Part shown: one piece after another, positions 41,286 to 48,534 of the stretch
Numbering within the stretch: position 1 is the first letter of the stretch
Layout of the letters: each line of letters begins with the position of its first letter
Origin: AC-32 sp963704005
GTDB taxonomy: Bacteria; Actinomycetota; Thermoleophilia; Gaiellales; Gaiellaceae
Direction: 5' to 3'
Length of the DNA stretch: 64,000 nt
NCBI GenBank assembly: GCA_963704005.1
Contig: CAVPGJ010000001.1
Span: 434,001-498,000, forward strand
Notes under the pieces: model-generated
The model's input: the letters and a program-made list of their open reading frames with translations, nothing else
The model's database searches: none
Told to the model about the DNA's origin: nothing
Program-made: the position numbers and the translations under genes

Positions 41286-41600
41286 GTGGCGACGATCCTG
41301 CTGGCAGGGGTCGACGTGTTCTTCCGGGGAAAGCTGGAGGGGCTCCTGCCGGGGCACCACCTGATCACCGCCGACAACATCGACCCGCCGGACCTCGTCA
41401 TCTGCGACGTCTCGCGGATCGAGCCTGAGGAGGTCGCGGACGCCTATCCGGACGTCCCGATCCTCGGCTTCACCAACCACACGGACACGGCAGGCCTGCG
41501 CCGAGCCCACACCGCGGGCTTCGACCAGGTGATCGCAAAATCGGCCATCGATGACCGCGCGAAGGAGCTCGTCGACCAGCTTTTGGCGTCAGTAGACTGA
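41286..41600 (+). CDS. Receiver-like (REC-fold) small protein
   Basis: A 104-residue protein resembling a stand-alone receiver domain: hydrophobic beta-1 (VATILLAGVDVFF), a central LVICDVSRI in place of the usual phospho-acceptor strand, PILGFTNHTDTAGLRRAHTAGFDQVIAKS with Thr/His and a Lys near the expected switch positions, and a final helix. The acidic pocket of the first loop is missing (AGVD instead of DDD), so it may be a pseudo-receiver. It ends just before the ferredoxin gene. Role unknown. Confidence 0.6.
   Translation: MATILLAGVDVFFRGKLEGLLPGHHLITADNIDPPDLVICDVSRIEPEEVADAYPDVPILGFTNHTDTAGLRRAHTAGFDQVIAKSAIDDRAKELVDQLLASVD
41593..41598 (+). promoter_or_regulatory. -10 element of the ferredoxin gene
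   Basis: TAGACT ends 8 nt before GTG 41607; no Shine-Dalgarno. Confidence 0.5.
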
Positions 41601-41606
41601 CGCGCC

Positions 41607-42845
41607 GTGACGTACATCATCGCCGAGCCCTGCATCGACATCAAAGACCTCTCGTGCGTCGACGTTTGCCCGGTCGACTGCATCCACGAGTTCGAGCGGA
41701 TCCTGATCATCGACCCCGAGGAGTGCATCGACTGCTTCTCCGGCGACGAGAAGCTGTTCACTTCGTACGGGCTGCGCACCTTCGCGGAGCTGGAGAACCA
41801 GGCCGTCAAGGTGCTGACCGACGACGGTTTCCGTCCGGCCGCGGTCAAGCGCTTCCGGCGCAAGCCGCTCGTCAAGCTCGAGCTGGCACCCGCCTTCGAG
41901 GAGCGCGACCGCTACGGCGGCACCAGGCTGACGACGCGGAACGTCTCGCGCTTCCGCCGCACGATCTGGGCGACGTCGACCCACTCCTGGTTCCTTGCAG
42001 ACGGCGAGCGCACCGACTCGCTCGCGCCCGGGCAGTTCGTGCCGTCGGCGCGCTTCGCACCGAAGCGGGACTCCGAGACCTACCGGCTCGGCGTGCTGCA
42101 CGGGCTCGTCTACGGCGACGGCAGCTGGAACAAGCAGGAGATCCGCTCCGGCGAGCACCTGCACTACGTCCAGCTCTACGGCGAGCGGGTTGCGCGCTTC
42201 CGCGACTTCTTCGATCAGGTCAACTTCTCGCCCTGCCTGGACGTCCATCCGGGCTACGCGGGCACCGGCGTCGTTCGTGCGCCCGTGAACCTCAAGCGGT
42301 CGCTGCCGGAGGACGCCGATGCCGAGTACGTCGCCGGCTTCACGGACGGCTGGCTCGCGGCTGACGGCGACCCGGTCAAGGCCGGCTCGTGGCGGCTCCG
42401 TTCGACCGATCACGACGCGCTCGCCTGGCTGGAGCAAGCCGCGCCGCTCGCGGGCTTTGTCGTCGTCGGCTCCGGAGAGGAGTCGAGCAGGGAGACGAAC
42501 TTCGGCGTCAGGAGCCGCCCGATCCGCTGGCTGTACCTGGCGACGCGGGAGACGTACTGGCGCGTGATGAGCGTCGAACGGCCCGAACGCGAGGTGTGCG
42601 ACACCTTCTGCGCGGTCGTCCCCGGCAAGCATGCCTTCACGCTCGCCGGCGGGGTCTTCACCGGCAACTGCGGCGCCTGCGAGCCGGAGTGCCCGGTCGA
42701 GGCGATCTTCCCCGAGGACGCGCTGCCGGCGAAGTGGGAGGCGTTCGTGAAGATCAACTACGCCTACGGCGACGCAGACGTGATCAACAAGCTCACGGAC
42801 GAGTACGCCACCGAGCACAACGTCCAGAACGAGCCGCTCGAGTAG
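41607..42845 (+). CDS. fdxA: 7Fe ferredoxin (FdxA type) interrupted by an intein
   Basis: The 412-residue precursor joins a split ferredoxin (residues 1-42 and 355-412) around a 312-residue intein. Spliced, the 100-residue product reads EECID + CGACEPECPVE and has Cys 9, 17, 21, 25, 40, 43, 46 and 50 in the spacing of Azotobacter-type [3Fe-4S][4Fe-4S] ferredoxins, which carry low-potential electrons. The insertion is directly before ligand Cys 43, so the unspliced form cannot present a normal cluster site. GTG 41607 follows TAGACT by 8 nt. The flanking halves align without loss, arguing that splicing is functional. Splicing itself is not shown. Confidence 0.93.
   Translation: MTYIIAEPCIDIKDLSCVDVCPVDCIHEFERILIIDPEECIDCFSGDEKLFTSYGLRTFAELENQAVKVLTDDGFRPAAVKRFRRKPLVKLELAPAFEERDRYGGTRLTTRNVSRFRRTIWATSTHSWFLADGERTDSLAPGQFVPSARFAPKRDSETYRLGVLHGLVYGDGSWNKQEIRSGEHLHYVQLYGERVARFRDFFDQVNFSPCLDVHPGYAGTGVVRAPVNLKRSLPEDADAEYVAGFTDGWLAADGDPVKAGSWRLRSTDHDALAWLEQAAPLAGFVVVGSGEESSRETNFGVRSRPIRWLYLATRETYWRVMSVERPEREVCDTFCAVVPGKHAFTLAGGVFTGNCGACEPECPVEAIFPEDALPAKWEAFVKINYAYGDADVINKLTDEYATEHNVQNEPLE
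41733..42668 (+). mobile_element. Intein with LAGLIDADG homing-endonuclease motifs
   Basis: Residues 43-354 of the precursor. It begins with Cys 43 (CFSGDEKLFTSYGLRTFAEL) and ends GGVFTGN-354 before Cys 355 (+1 nucleophile). Block B is ATSTHSWF with Thr 123 and His 126; block F/G is FCAVVPGKHAFTLAGG then VFTGN. LAGLIDADG-type motifs are GVLHGLVYGDG (162-172) and AGFTDGWLAADGD (243-255), both keeping an acidic residue. The penultimate residue is Gly instead of the usual His. Trp 128, Cys 335 and Thr 352 occupy, by spacing, the B:12, F:4 and G:5 positions of class 3 inteins. Base composition matches the host genes. Confidence 0.92.
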
Positions 42846-42871
42846 GCCGACGCCAGCAAGTAGGCGGTCGT

Positions 42872-42877
42872 TATCCT
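42872..42877 (+). promoter_or_regulatory. -10 element of the VOC-family gene
   Basis: TATCCT ends 6 nt before GTG 42884, which favours this codon over the adjacent GTG 42881. Confidence 0.5.
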
Positions 42878-42883
42878 GGCGTG

Positions 42884-43585
42884 GTGAGGCCGGAGACGCT
42901 CGACCACGTCGCTCTCTGGGTGGCGGACCGGGATCCAATCGCGGAGTTCGTGACCGAGCGGGTCGGCATGCACGTCGTCGACCGCACCGACGCGTTCACG
43001 CTCGTCGGCTCCGACGCCCGTCGCGGCAAGCTGACGTTGTTCGCGGCCGAAGGGCCGCGGGAGCCGGGCGCGCTGAAGCACATCGCGCTGCGGGTCTCGA
43101 GCCTTCGGGAAGCCGAGCGCCAGCTCGGTGACGATTTAGCGCTCGACCGTCCCCGCGAAGGAGAGGTCTACTTCGGCGCGCGCGAGGGCCTTCGGCTCGG
43201 CCTGGTCGAGGCGCCGACGGACGTCGAGTACGACCTCGACCACGTCGCGCTCTGGTCGAGCTCGCCGAAGGAGACCGCCGAGGAGTATCAGGACCTCGGC
43301 TTCGAGGCCGCTTCGCCGGGGCCGTCGGGAATGCCGCGCGTGGAGGTCGGCGGTGCGTTCGTCGAGTTCCACGAGGGTGAGCCGGGCGACCCGGAGCGGC
43401 CGCTGCTGAACCATCTCGCGGTCAAGGTCGAGTCCACCGACGAGCACATCTCGGAGGCGAAGGAGCTCGGCCTCGAGATCGCGAACGTCGTCGACGCGCC
43501 GAACACGTACGCGGTCTTCGTCTGGGGGCCGGAGCGCGTCAAGGTCGAGTACGTCGAGCACAAGCCCAGCTTCTCCCTGACATAG
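42884..43585 (+). CDS. VOC (glyoxalase/dioxygenase-like) protein
   Basis: A 233-residue protein with two tandem beta-alpha-beta-beta-beta VOC modules. LDHVALWVADRDPIAEFVTE and ALKHIALRV lie in the first half, DLDHVALWSSS and LLNHLAVKVESTDEHI in the second, with His residues placed to bind a metal, and VKVEYVEHK at the end. The fold covers glyoxalases and extradiol dioxygenases; substrate unknown. It lies between the ferredoxin and an FAD oxidoreductase, which could supply a redox context. Confidence 0.82.
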   Translation: MRPETLDHVALWVADRDPIAEFVTERVGMHVVDRTDAFTLVGSDARRGKLTLFAAEGPREPGALKHIALRVSSLREAERQLGDDLALDRPREGEVYFGAREGLRLGLVEAPTDVEYDLDHVALWSSSPKETAEEYQDLGFEAASPGPSGMPRVEVGGAFVEFHEGEPGDPERPLLNHLAVKVESTDEHISEAKELGLEIANVVDAPNTYAVFVWGPERVKVEYVEHKPSFSLT

Positions 43586-43592
43586 TGCTGTA

Positions 43593-44600
43593 GTGCTGAT
43601 CGCCGGGGCGGGTATGGCCGGGCTTTGCGCGGCGGCGCGCGCTCGCGAGCTTGGCATCCATCCGCTGCTCATCGAGAAAGGCGACCGGCCGGGTGGCTCG
43701 ATGCTGCTCTCCAGCTGTGTGGTCTGGCGCTACCGCACGTTCGACGACTTCCGCCGCCAGTGCCCCGGTGGCGACGAGCGCCTGCAGCGGGTCGTCTTCG
43801 ACGGCTTCGACGAGGCGCTCGACTGGCTCGTCTCGCTCGGGCCAGACGTCGTGTTGGAGGAGACACCCAACCCGCTGACGACAGGGAAGCGCTTCGACCC
43901 GCAAAGCCTGACGGACGCGCTCGTGCGCGCCGCCGGCGAGGTGCGGCTCGAACAGCGGCTACCGCCGGAAGCGCAGCCGCCGCTGATCCTGGCCACCGGC
44001 GGCTTCGCAGTCCGGTACGCGCGCGAACACCGGCTCCTCCTGCGCTGCAACCCGTGGAGCGAGGGCGACGGATTCGACTTCGCGCATGCGCGCGGCGCGG
44101 AGATCGCCGGCGACCTGGACGAGTTCTACGGGCGGGCGATGCCGGCGCCGCCGGCCGAGATCGGCGAGGACGAGTACGTGAACCTGTCTCAGCTCTGGGA
44201 CAGCGAGGCGCGCTTCCTGAACGAGCGCGGCGAGGAATTCTTCGCCGGCCCGCCGGCCTGGCACGAGAGCGACCTCGCGCAGGCGATCGCCCGCCAGCCG
44301 GGCGGGACCGCCTGGTTTGTGGTCTCCGCGGACCACCGCGACGACGCCCGCGTGGTCGCCCTGCGCGAGGCGGGCGGAACGGTCGAGGAGGCCGGCGGCG
44401 AGCTGCGCCTGCACGTTGCCGCGGCGGTCACGCACACCCAGGGCGGAATCCGCGTCGACGAGCGCGCGCGTGTTCAGGGCGTCGACGGTCTCTTCGCCGC
44501 CGGCGTGGACGCCGGCGGCATCTCGACGGGCGGCTACTTCAGTGGCCTCGCCGCCGCGCTCGTCCTCGGCCGCGTAGCCGCCGAGGAAGCGCTCAGGTAA
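43593..44600 (+). CDS. FAD-dependent oxidoreductase (fumarate reductase/KSTD-like)
   Basis: A 335-residue flavoprotein. The N-terminal dinucleotide loop VLIAGAGMAGLCAAARAREL is followed by LIEKGDRPGGSMLLSS, a mid-region ILATGGF motif, and a C-terminal GLFAAGVDAGGISTGGYFSGLAAALVLGR that closes the FAD site. This layout fits the succinate dehydrogenase/fumarate reductase flavoprotein superfamily, but the cap domain is short. The start GTG 43593 is 6 nt after CATAGT (43581-43586). Substrate unknown. Confidence 0.85.
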   Translation: MLIAGAGMAGLCAAARARELGIHPLLIEKGDRPGGSMLLSSCVVWRYRTFDDFRRQCPGGDERLQRVVFDGFDEALDWLVSLGPDVVLEETPNPLTTGKRFDPQSLTDALVRAAGEVRLEQRLPPEAQPPLILATGGFAVRYAREHRLLLRCNPWSEGDGFDFAHARGAEIAGDLDEFYGRAMPAPPAEIGEDEYVNLSQLWDSEARFLNERGEEFFAGPPAWHESDLAQAIARQPGGTAWFVVSADHRDDARVVALREAGGTVEEAGGELRLHVAAAVTHTQGGIRVDERARVQGVDGLFAAGVDAGGISTGGYFSGLAAALVLGRVAAEEALR

Positions 44601-44799
44601 CCGGCTGCAAGTAGGCGCAGCGGCGGGCGTCGCCGGGGAGCGGGGAGGGGGCGACCTTGATCACGGTGAGCGGTATCTCGTCCTCCTCGACCTGCTCGCC
44701 GACGCCGGGGGGAGCGCCCTCGCGCTCGCGCAGCTCGTAGCCGTTCGTCGTCCAGACGAAGCGCAGGTGCGTCTGCTGCTGAGGCTGCCCGTCCTCCAC
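44593..44799 (-). CDS. Small hypothetical protein
   Basis: A 68-residue hydrophilic protein starting at GTG 44799 with HLRFVWTTNGYELREREGAP in its first half. No family recognised. TAGCAT (44812-44807, minus) is 7 nt upstream and its first three bases are the stop codon of the upstream histidine kinase gene, suggesting a separate leaderless transcript. The last codons overlap the convergent FAD gene by 8 bp. Confidence 0.6.
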   Translation of the reverse strand: MEDGQPQQQTHLRFVWTTNGYELREREGAPPGVGEQVEEDEIPLTVIKVAPSPLPGDARRCAYLQPVT

Positions 44800-44809
44800 C
44801 GAAACGATG

Positions 44810-45988
44810 CTAACGGTGAGCCGCGTACGACGGCAGCGTCACCCGGACTGCGGTGCCGCCGTCCGGGCCGGCCTCGACCTCGAGCTGCCCGCTGAGCGTC
44901 CGGGTGCGCTCCTCGATGTCGTCGTAGCTCGCCCGGCGGCGCTCGCCCGCGCCGTCGTCCGCAATCACGGCCTCGACGCTTCCGTCGTCGGCCAGCGTCA
45001 CGCCGATCGAGATCCGCGTCGGCGGGCCGCGGCGCAGCGCCTGGTTCACCGACTCGCGGATGATCTGGTAGAGGCCGACGCGCGCGTTCTCGGCCAGCGC
45101 CTCGCCCGCCTCGATGTCGAGGTCGACCTGGATCCCGTTCGAGAGCCCGACCTGGTCGGCGAAGGCGCGCACCGCCGGCCCGAAGCCCTGGTCGCGGAGC
45201 ACCACCGGCTCGATGTTGAACGAGAGGTCGCGCAGCGAGCGGATCGTGTCGCGGTGGCGCTCGAGCGCCGAGGTGAGCACCTGGCCGGCCTCGTCCAGCC
45301 GGTCGGCCGCCAGCGACTCGACCACGGCGTCCAGCATCAGGCTGATCCCGGAGAGCGACTGCACCGGCCCGTCGTGGAGGAAGAGGGCGAGCCGTCTGCG
45401 CTCCTCCTGCTCGGCGATCACGAGCTGGTCCGACAGCCGCGCGCGCTCGGCCTCGCGCACCTGGGCCTCGGCGAGCAGCCGGGCGTTCTCGACCGCTCGC
45501 GAGGCGAAGTCGGCCAGCAGCGTCGCCCGTGCGATCTCCTCGCGATCGAGCGGCCGCGCGCGGACGAGCTGGAGCGCGCCGATCTTCTCGTGCCGGATGT
45601 GCAGCGGCACCAGGGCCGCCGTGTCGCTGCGCGGCGTGTCGTCCCGGGCGAGCAGCGAGGCCTTGGCGCCGAACAGGTCCCTCGCCTCGCGGAGCGTGCG
45701 CTCGAGCACCTGGTCGGGGTCGAGGCCCTCGGCGATCCTGCCCAGCGATTCGACCAGCGCCTCGAGCTCGCCCTCGGCATGCTCGTGCCGGCGGCGCTCG
45801 GTGACGATCAGGTGGAGGGCGAAGCCGCCCGCGCCGACGATCGCAGCTGCGAGACCGGCGAAGGCGAGCACCATCGAGCCGAGGGCCAGCCCGACCACCG
45901 ACAGCACCGCCGCCGCGGCAACCGCTCCGACGAGGAGTGCCGCGCGGCTAGTCGATGATTGCTTCGCGAAGCGCGATCGCCACGGCAT
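44810..45988 (-). CDS. NarL-partner histidine kinase (GAF + HisKA_3)
   Basis: A 392-residue sensor kinase. Two membrane spans at the N-terminus (about 16-35 and 38-60), a GAF-like domain (about 75-195), a dimerisation/phosphoacceptor region with EQEERRRLALFLHDGPVQ (the His of the HDGxxQ motif) and an ATPase domain with a compact DDGAG G1 box. It phosphorylates the NarL-type regulator encoded just upstream, whose end it overlaps by 41 nt. The signal is unknown. Confidence 0.92.
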   Translation of the reverse strand: MPWRSRFAKQSSTSRAALLVGAVAAAAVLSVVGLALGSMVLAFAGLAAAIVGAGGFALHLIVTERRRHEHAEGELEALVESLGRIAEGLDPDQVLERTLREARDLFGAKASLLARDDTPRSDTAALVPLHIRHEKIGALQLVRARPLDREEIARATLLADFASRAVENARLLAEAQVREAERARLSDQLVIAEQEERRRLALFLHDGPVQSLSGISLMLDAVVESLAADRLDEAGQVLTSALERHRDTIRSLRDLSFNIEPVVLRDQGFGPAVRAFADQVGLSNGIQVDLDIEAGEALAENARVGLYQIIRESVNQALRRGPPTRISIGVTLADDGSVEAVIADDGAGERRRASYDDIEERTRTLSGQLEVEAGPDGGTAVRVTLPSYAAHR

Positions 45989-46595
45989 GCGTTCTGGTGT
46001 CCGCCTCGAGCTTGGTCAGGATGTGGCGCACGTGGCTCTTCACGGTCTCCTGGCTGATGAAGAGCTTGCCGGCGACGTCCGCGTTCGACATCCCGTCCGC
46101 GAGCAGCTTGAGGATCTCGCGCTCGCGCGCGGTCAACATCTCCTCCTCGCTGCCGGAGAGGAACGCGGGCATCAGCGCCGGGTCGACGAAGCCCTCGCCG
46201 GCGACGACCTTGTCGATCGCCTTCAGCAGGGTCTGGTGCGGGGCCTCCTTGAGGATGTAGCCCTTCGCGCCGGACTCGAGGCCGCGGCGCAGGAGCGGGC
46301 GCTCGCTGTAGGCGGTGAAGATCAGGACGGCGACGTCGGGGGCCTTCTGGCTGAGGATCTTCGTCGCCTCGAGCCCGTCCATCCCGGGCATGCGCACGTC
46401 CATGATCACCACGTCGGGCCGGCGGCGCTCGGCCAGCGCGACCGCAGTCGCCCCGTCGGCCGCCTCGCCGACGACGCGGATGTGCGGCGCGCGAGAGAGC
46501 GACAGGCGCAGCCCCTCGCGGACGACCTCGTGGTCGTCGACGATCAGACAGGTGATCTCCCCGTTCCTTCGCTCTTCGACGGCCTGCTCTGCCAC
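45948..46595 (-). CDS. NarL/FixJ-type response regulator
   Basis: A 215-residue regulator: receiver domain with CLIVDDHEVVREG, phospho-Asp in VVIMDVRMPGMDG, conserved TAYSE and KEAPHQ, followed by a LuxR-type HTH (LTAREREILKLLADGMSNAD...SQETVKSHVRHIL). GTG 46595 is chosen because TACAAT (46610-46605, minus) lies 9 nt upstream; the frame extends to 46682 but with a basic non-homologous stretch. It forms an operon with the kinase gene downstream. Confidence 0.93.
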   Translation of the reverse strand: MAEQAVEERRNGEITCLIVDDHEVVREGLRLSLSRAPHIRVVGEAADGATAVALAERRRPDVVIMDVRMPGMDGLEATKILSQKAPDVAVLIFTAYSERPLLRRGLESGAKGYILKEAPHQTLLKAIDKVVAGEGFVDPALMPAFLSGSEEEMLTAREREILKLLADGMSNADVAGKLFISQETVKSHVRHILTKLEADTRTHAVAIALREAIID

Positions 46596-46618
46596 GGCCT
46601 GCGGATTGTATGCGGCGG

Positions 46619-46641
46619 GTCGGAAAGTGCCGAATTTCCGA
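46619..46641. promoter_or_regulatory. Inverted repeat upstream of the response regulator gene
   Basis: TCGGAAA-N8-TTTCCGA lies at the -35 region of the regulator promoter (its -10 is at 46610-46605) and is a candidate autoregulatory operator. Confidence 0.45.
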
Positions 46642-46680
46642 GCTCTCAAGCTGCGCGTGCGCGGGCCCGATGCTCTGTCC

Positions 46681-46848
46681 ATGGGACGTTCTGCGATCGG
46701 CCTCGGCGCCGTCCTGGGCGGAACCGTCGGCAGCTACGTGCCGGTGCTGCTCTGGGGCGCCTCGTCGTTCGGCGTCGCCTCGCTCCTGTTCGGAGCACTC
46801 GGCGGCATCGCGGGCGTGCTGCTCGGCGCGCGCCTGAGCGAGGTCTAG
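46681..46848 (+). CDS. Small glycine-rich membrane protein
   Basis: A 55-residue protein of almost wholly hydrophobic, glycine-zipper-like sequence (LGAVLGGTVGSYVPVLLWGA, LLFGALGGIAGVLLGARL) with two likely membrane spans. No family recognised. ATG 46681 has no convincing RBS. Its TAG stop and the TAG of the convergent radical-SAM gene share the palindrome CTAG at 46845-46848, the same arrangement as at 18106-18109. Confidence 0.6.
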   Translation: MGRSAIGLGAVLGGTVGSYVPVLLWGASSFGVASLLFGALGGIAGVLLGARLSEV

Positions 46849-47747
46849 ACCGCCAGCGCCAGCTGCTCGGCGATCACGGGCGGCTCGGGCTCCAGCCTGA
46901 GGCGACGCCGGTCCCGCACGCCGTTCTCCTTGGCCAGCGCGCGGACCTGATCGCGCAGCGGCTTCGTCCGGTCGGTGCCGAGGTAAGCGCGCTTTCGGTA
47001 GAGGCGGTCGTAGCGCTCGAGCTCCTCGGGCCAGTCGCGGGCGAGGTTGTCGAGGAAATGCTCGCGCGTGCCGGGCTTGAGGAAGAGCAGGTTCGCCCAG
47101 ACCCCGCAGGCGCCGGCCTCGCGGGCGGCGCGGACGACCTCGGCGAGCTGCTCCGGCCGGTCCGAGATCCCCGGCAGGATCGGCGCCATGCCGACACTGG
47201 CCTTGATCCCCGCGTCGACGAGGGTCTTCAGCGCGCGGAGCCGCTGGCGCGGGTGGGCGGTCCCCGGCTCGGTGCGGCGCCAGACCTCCTCGTCGAGGGT
47301 CGGAATCGAGAACGTCACCGAGACGGACGCGCGGCTTGCGGCCTCGGCGAGCACGTCGACGTCGCGAACGATCAACGGCCCGCGCGTGATGATGCCGAAC
47401 GGATTCGACGCGTCGCGCAGCGCCTCGAGGCAACCGCGGGTGAGGCGGTAGCGCCCCTCGGCCGGCTGGTACGGGTCGGTGGCGGCGCCGATCGCGACCG
47501 ACTCCCGTTCCCAGCTCGCCCGCGCCAGCTCGCGCCGCAGGACCTCGACGACGTTCGTCTTCACCCGGATCGAGGCGCCGTAGCGGTCGTCGGACGGCCG
47601 CTCGGCCCGCCGTTCGAAGTGGCGGACGTAGCAGAAGGTGCAGCGGTGGACGCAGCCCATGTACGGGTTCAGCGACCAGCCGAACGCCATCCCCTTGACG
47701 CGGTTCAGCGCGACCTTGCAGGGCTCTTCGCGGTACTCGGCGCGCAC
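46845..47747 (-). CDS. Radical SAM protein (Rv2578c/SplB-like), SOS-boxed
   Basis: A 300-residue radical SAM enzyme. WSLNPYMGCVHRCTFCYVRH contains the cluster motif CxxxCxxC; VGAATDPYQPAEG-like and ITRGPLIVRDVD segments follow. It belongs to the group once labelled spore-photoproduct-lyase-like; a mycobacterial relative, Rv2578c, is in the LexA regulon as I recall it. I choose GTG 47747 because TATAGT (47759-47754, minus) lies exactly 6 nt before it and a LexA-like box overlaps the promoter; ATG 47765 would put the box over the start. A role in DNA damage response is inferred from this box and family. Confidence 0.88.
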   Translation of the reverse strand: MRAEYREEPCKVALNRVKGMAFGWSLNPYMGCVHRCTFCYVRHFERRAERPSDDRYGASIRVKTNVVEVLRRELARASWERESVAIGAATDPYQPAEGRYRLTRGCLEALRDASNPFGIITRGPLIVRDVDVLAEAASRASVSVTFSIPTLDEEVWRRTEPGTAHPRQRLRALKTLVDAGIKASVGMAPILPGISDRPEQLAEVVRAAREAGACGVWANLLFLKPGTREHFLDNLARDWPEELERYDRLYRKRAYLGTDRTKPLRDQVRALAKENGVRDRRRLRLEPEPPVIAEQLALAV

Positions 47748-47757
47748 CGCACCACTA

Positions 47758-47773
47758 TAGAACATACGTTCGT
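47758..47773. promoter_or_regulatory. LexA (SOS) box
   Basis: TAGAACATACGTTCGT matches the actinobacterial SOS consensus TCGAAC-N4-GTTCGA at 10 of 12 defined positions, with perfect GAAC-N4-GTTC core, and sits between -35 and -10 of the radical-SAM promoter. Confidence 0.7.
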
Positions 47774-47774
47774 G

Positions 47775-48503
47775 CTAACGGACTGGTGGTGGCGTCGCCG
47801 GCGGGTTCTGCTCGTCGCTGTCGAAGGCGATGCCTGTCGCCGGATCGATCGCCAGCGCCTCGAGGCCGTCGTGGGCCAGGATCGCGGCCGCCGCGTCACC
47901 GCTGCAGCCGACGGACGTCGTGTTGAGATCGATCTCGCTGGCGACGCACCAGGCGCGGTCGTCCGGCCACCAGAGGTTGGCCGACTGGTAGCGCATGCCG
48001 TCCGCGCTCTCCGAGAACGCTTCCACAGGCCCGGCCAGGAGGTGGTACACGCGGTGCGGAGCGCTGAACGTCGGCGCAATGGCGATCTCATGGCGGATAC
48101 CGCCGAAGCCGTTCCAGAACGCGAACCAGGCGGCTTCCGGTGTCGTCGTCTGCCGGCCGAGCACTTCGGCCAGCGACTGCGCGACTTCCAAGGGCAGGCT
48201 CCCGATCATCGGCGGCGCGTCGAACACTCCTGGTTGGGCGTTCGTGTAGAACTCGAACGATCCCGTCAGGGACGTGAGCTGCATCCCCGCGTGGTAGTGA
48301 GTTCCGTTTGCTGCCGCGATCTCCGACCACCGAACGGGCACGAGCCCTTCGCCGTGCGGCCGGTAGCCGGGATGGAAGATCCGCACCTACGCGGCGAAGC
48401 CCGCCGGAACGAGCGAGAGCACGGACTCGGCGAAGCCGCGCAAGCCGCCGACGACCCAGTCGGCGGGCGTGGCGTCGGTGGACGGCTCGAGGCTCAAGAG
48501 CAC
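47775..48503 (-). pseudogene. Hypothetical gene interrupted by an amber codon
   Basis: From GTG 48503 the frame encodes SLEPSTDATPADWVVGGL and LVPAGFAA, hits TAG at 48389-48387, and continues in the same frame as VRIFHPGYRPHGEGLVPVRW to the stop at 47775 (203 further residues). A single TAC-to-TAG change would explain the break, since homologue-like text runs smoothly over it. Translation may restart at GTG 48386 directly after the stop. The protein family (about 242 residues) is known to me only as an actinobacterial hypothetical; role unknown. Confidence 0.7.
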
Positions 48504-48534
48504 CCATTCTTGTCGCTCACGCTTGAATGCACGG

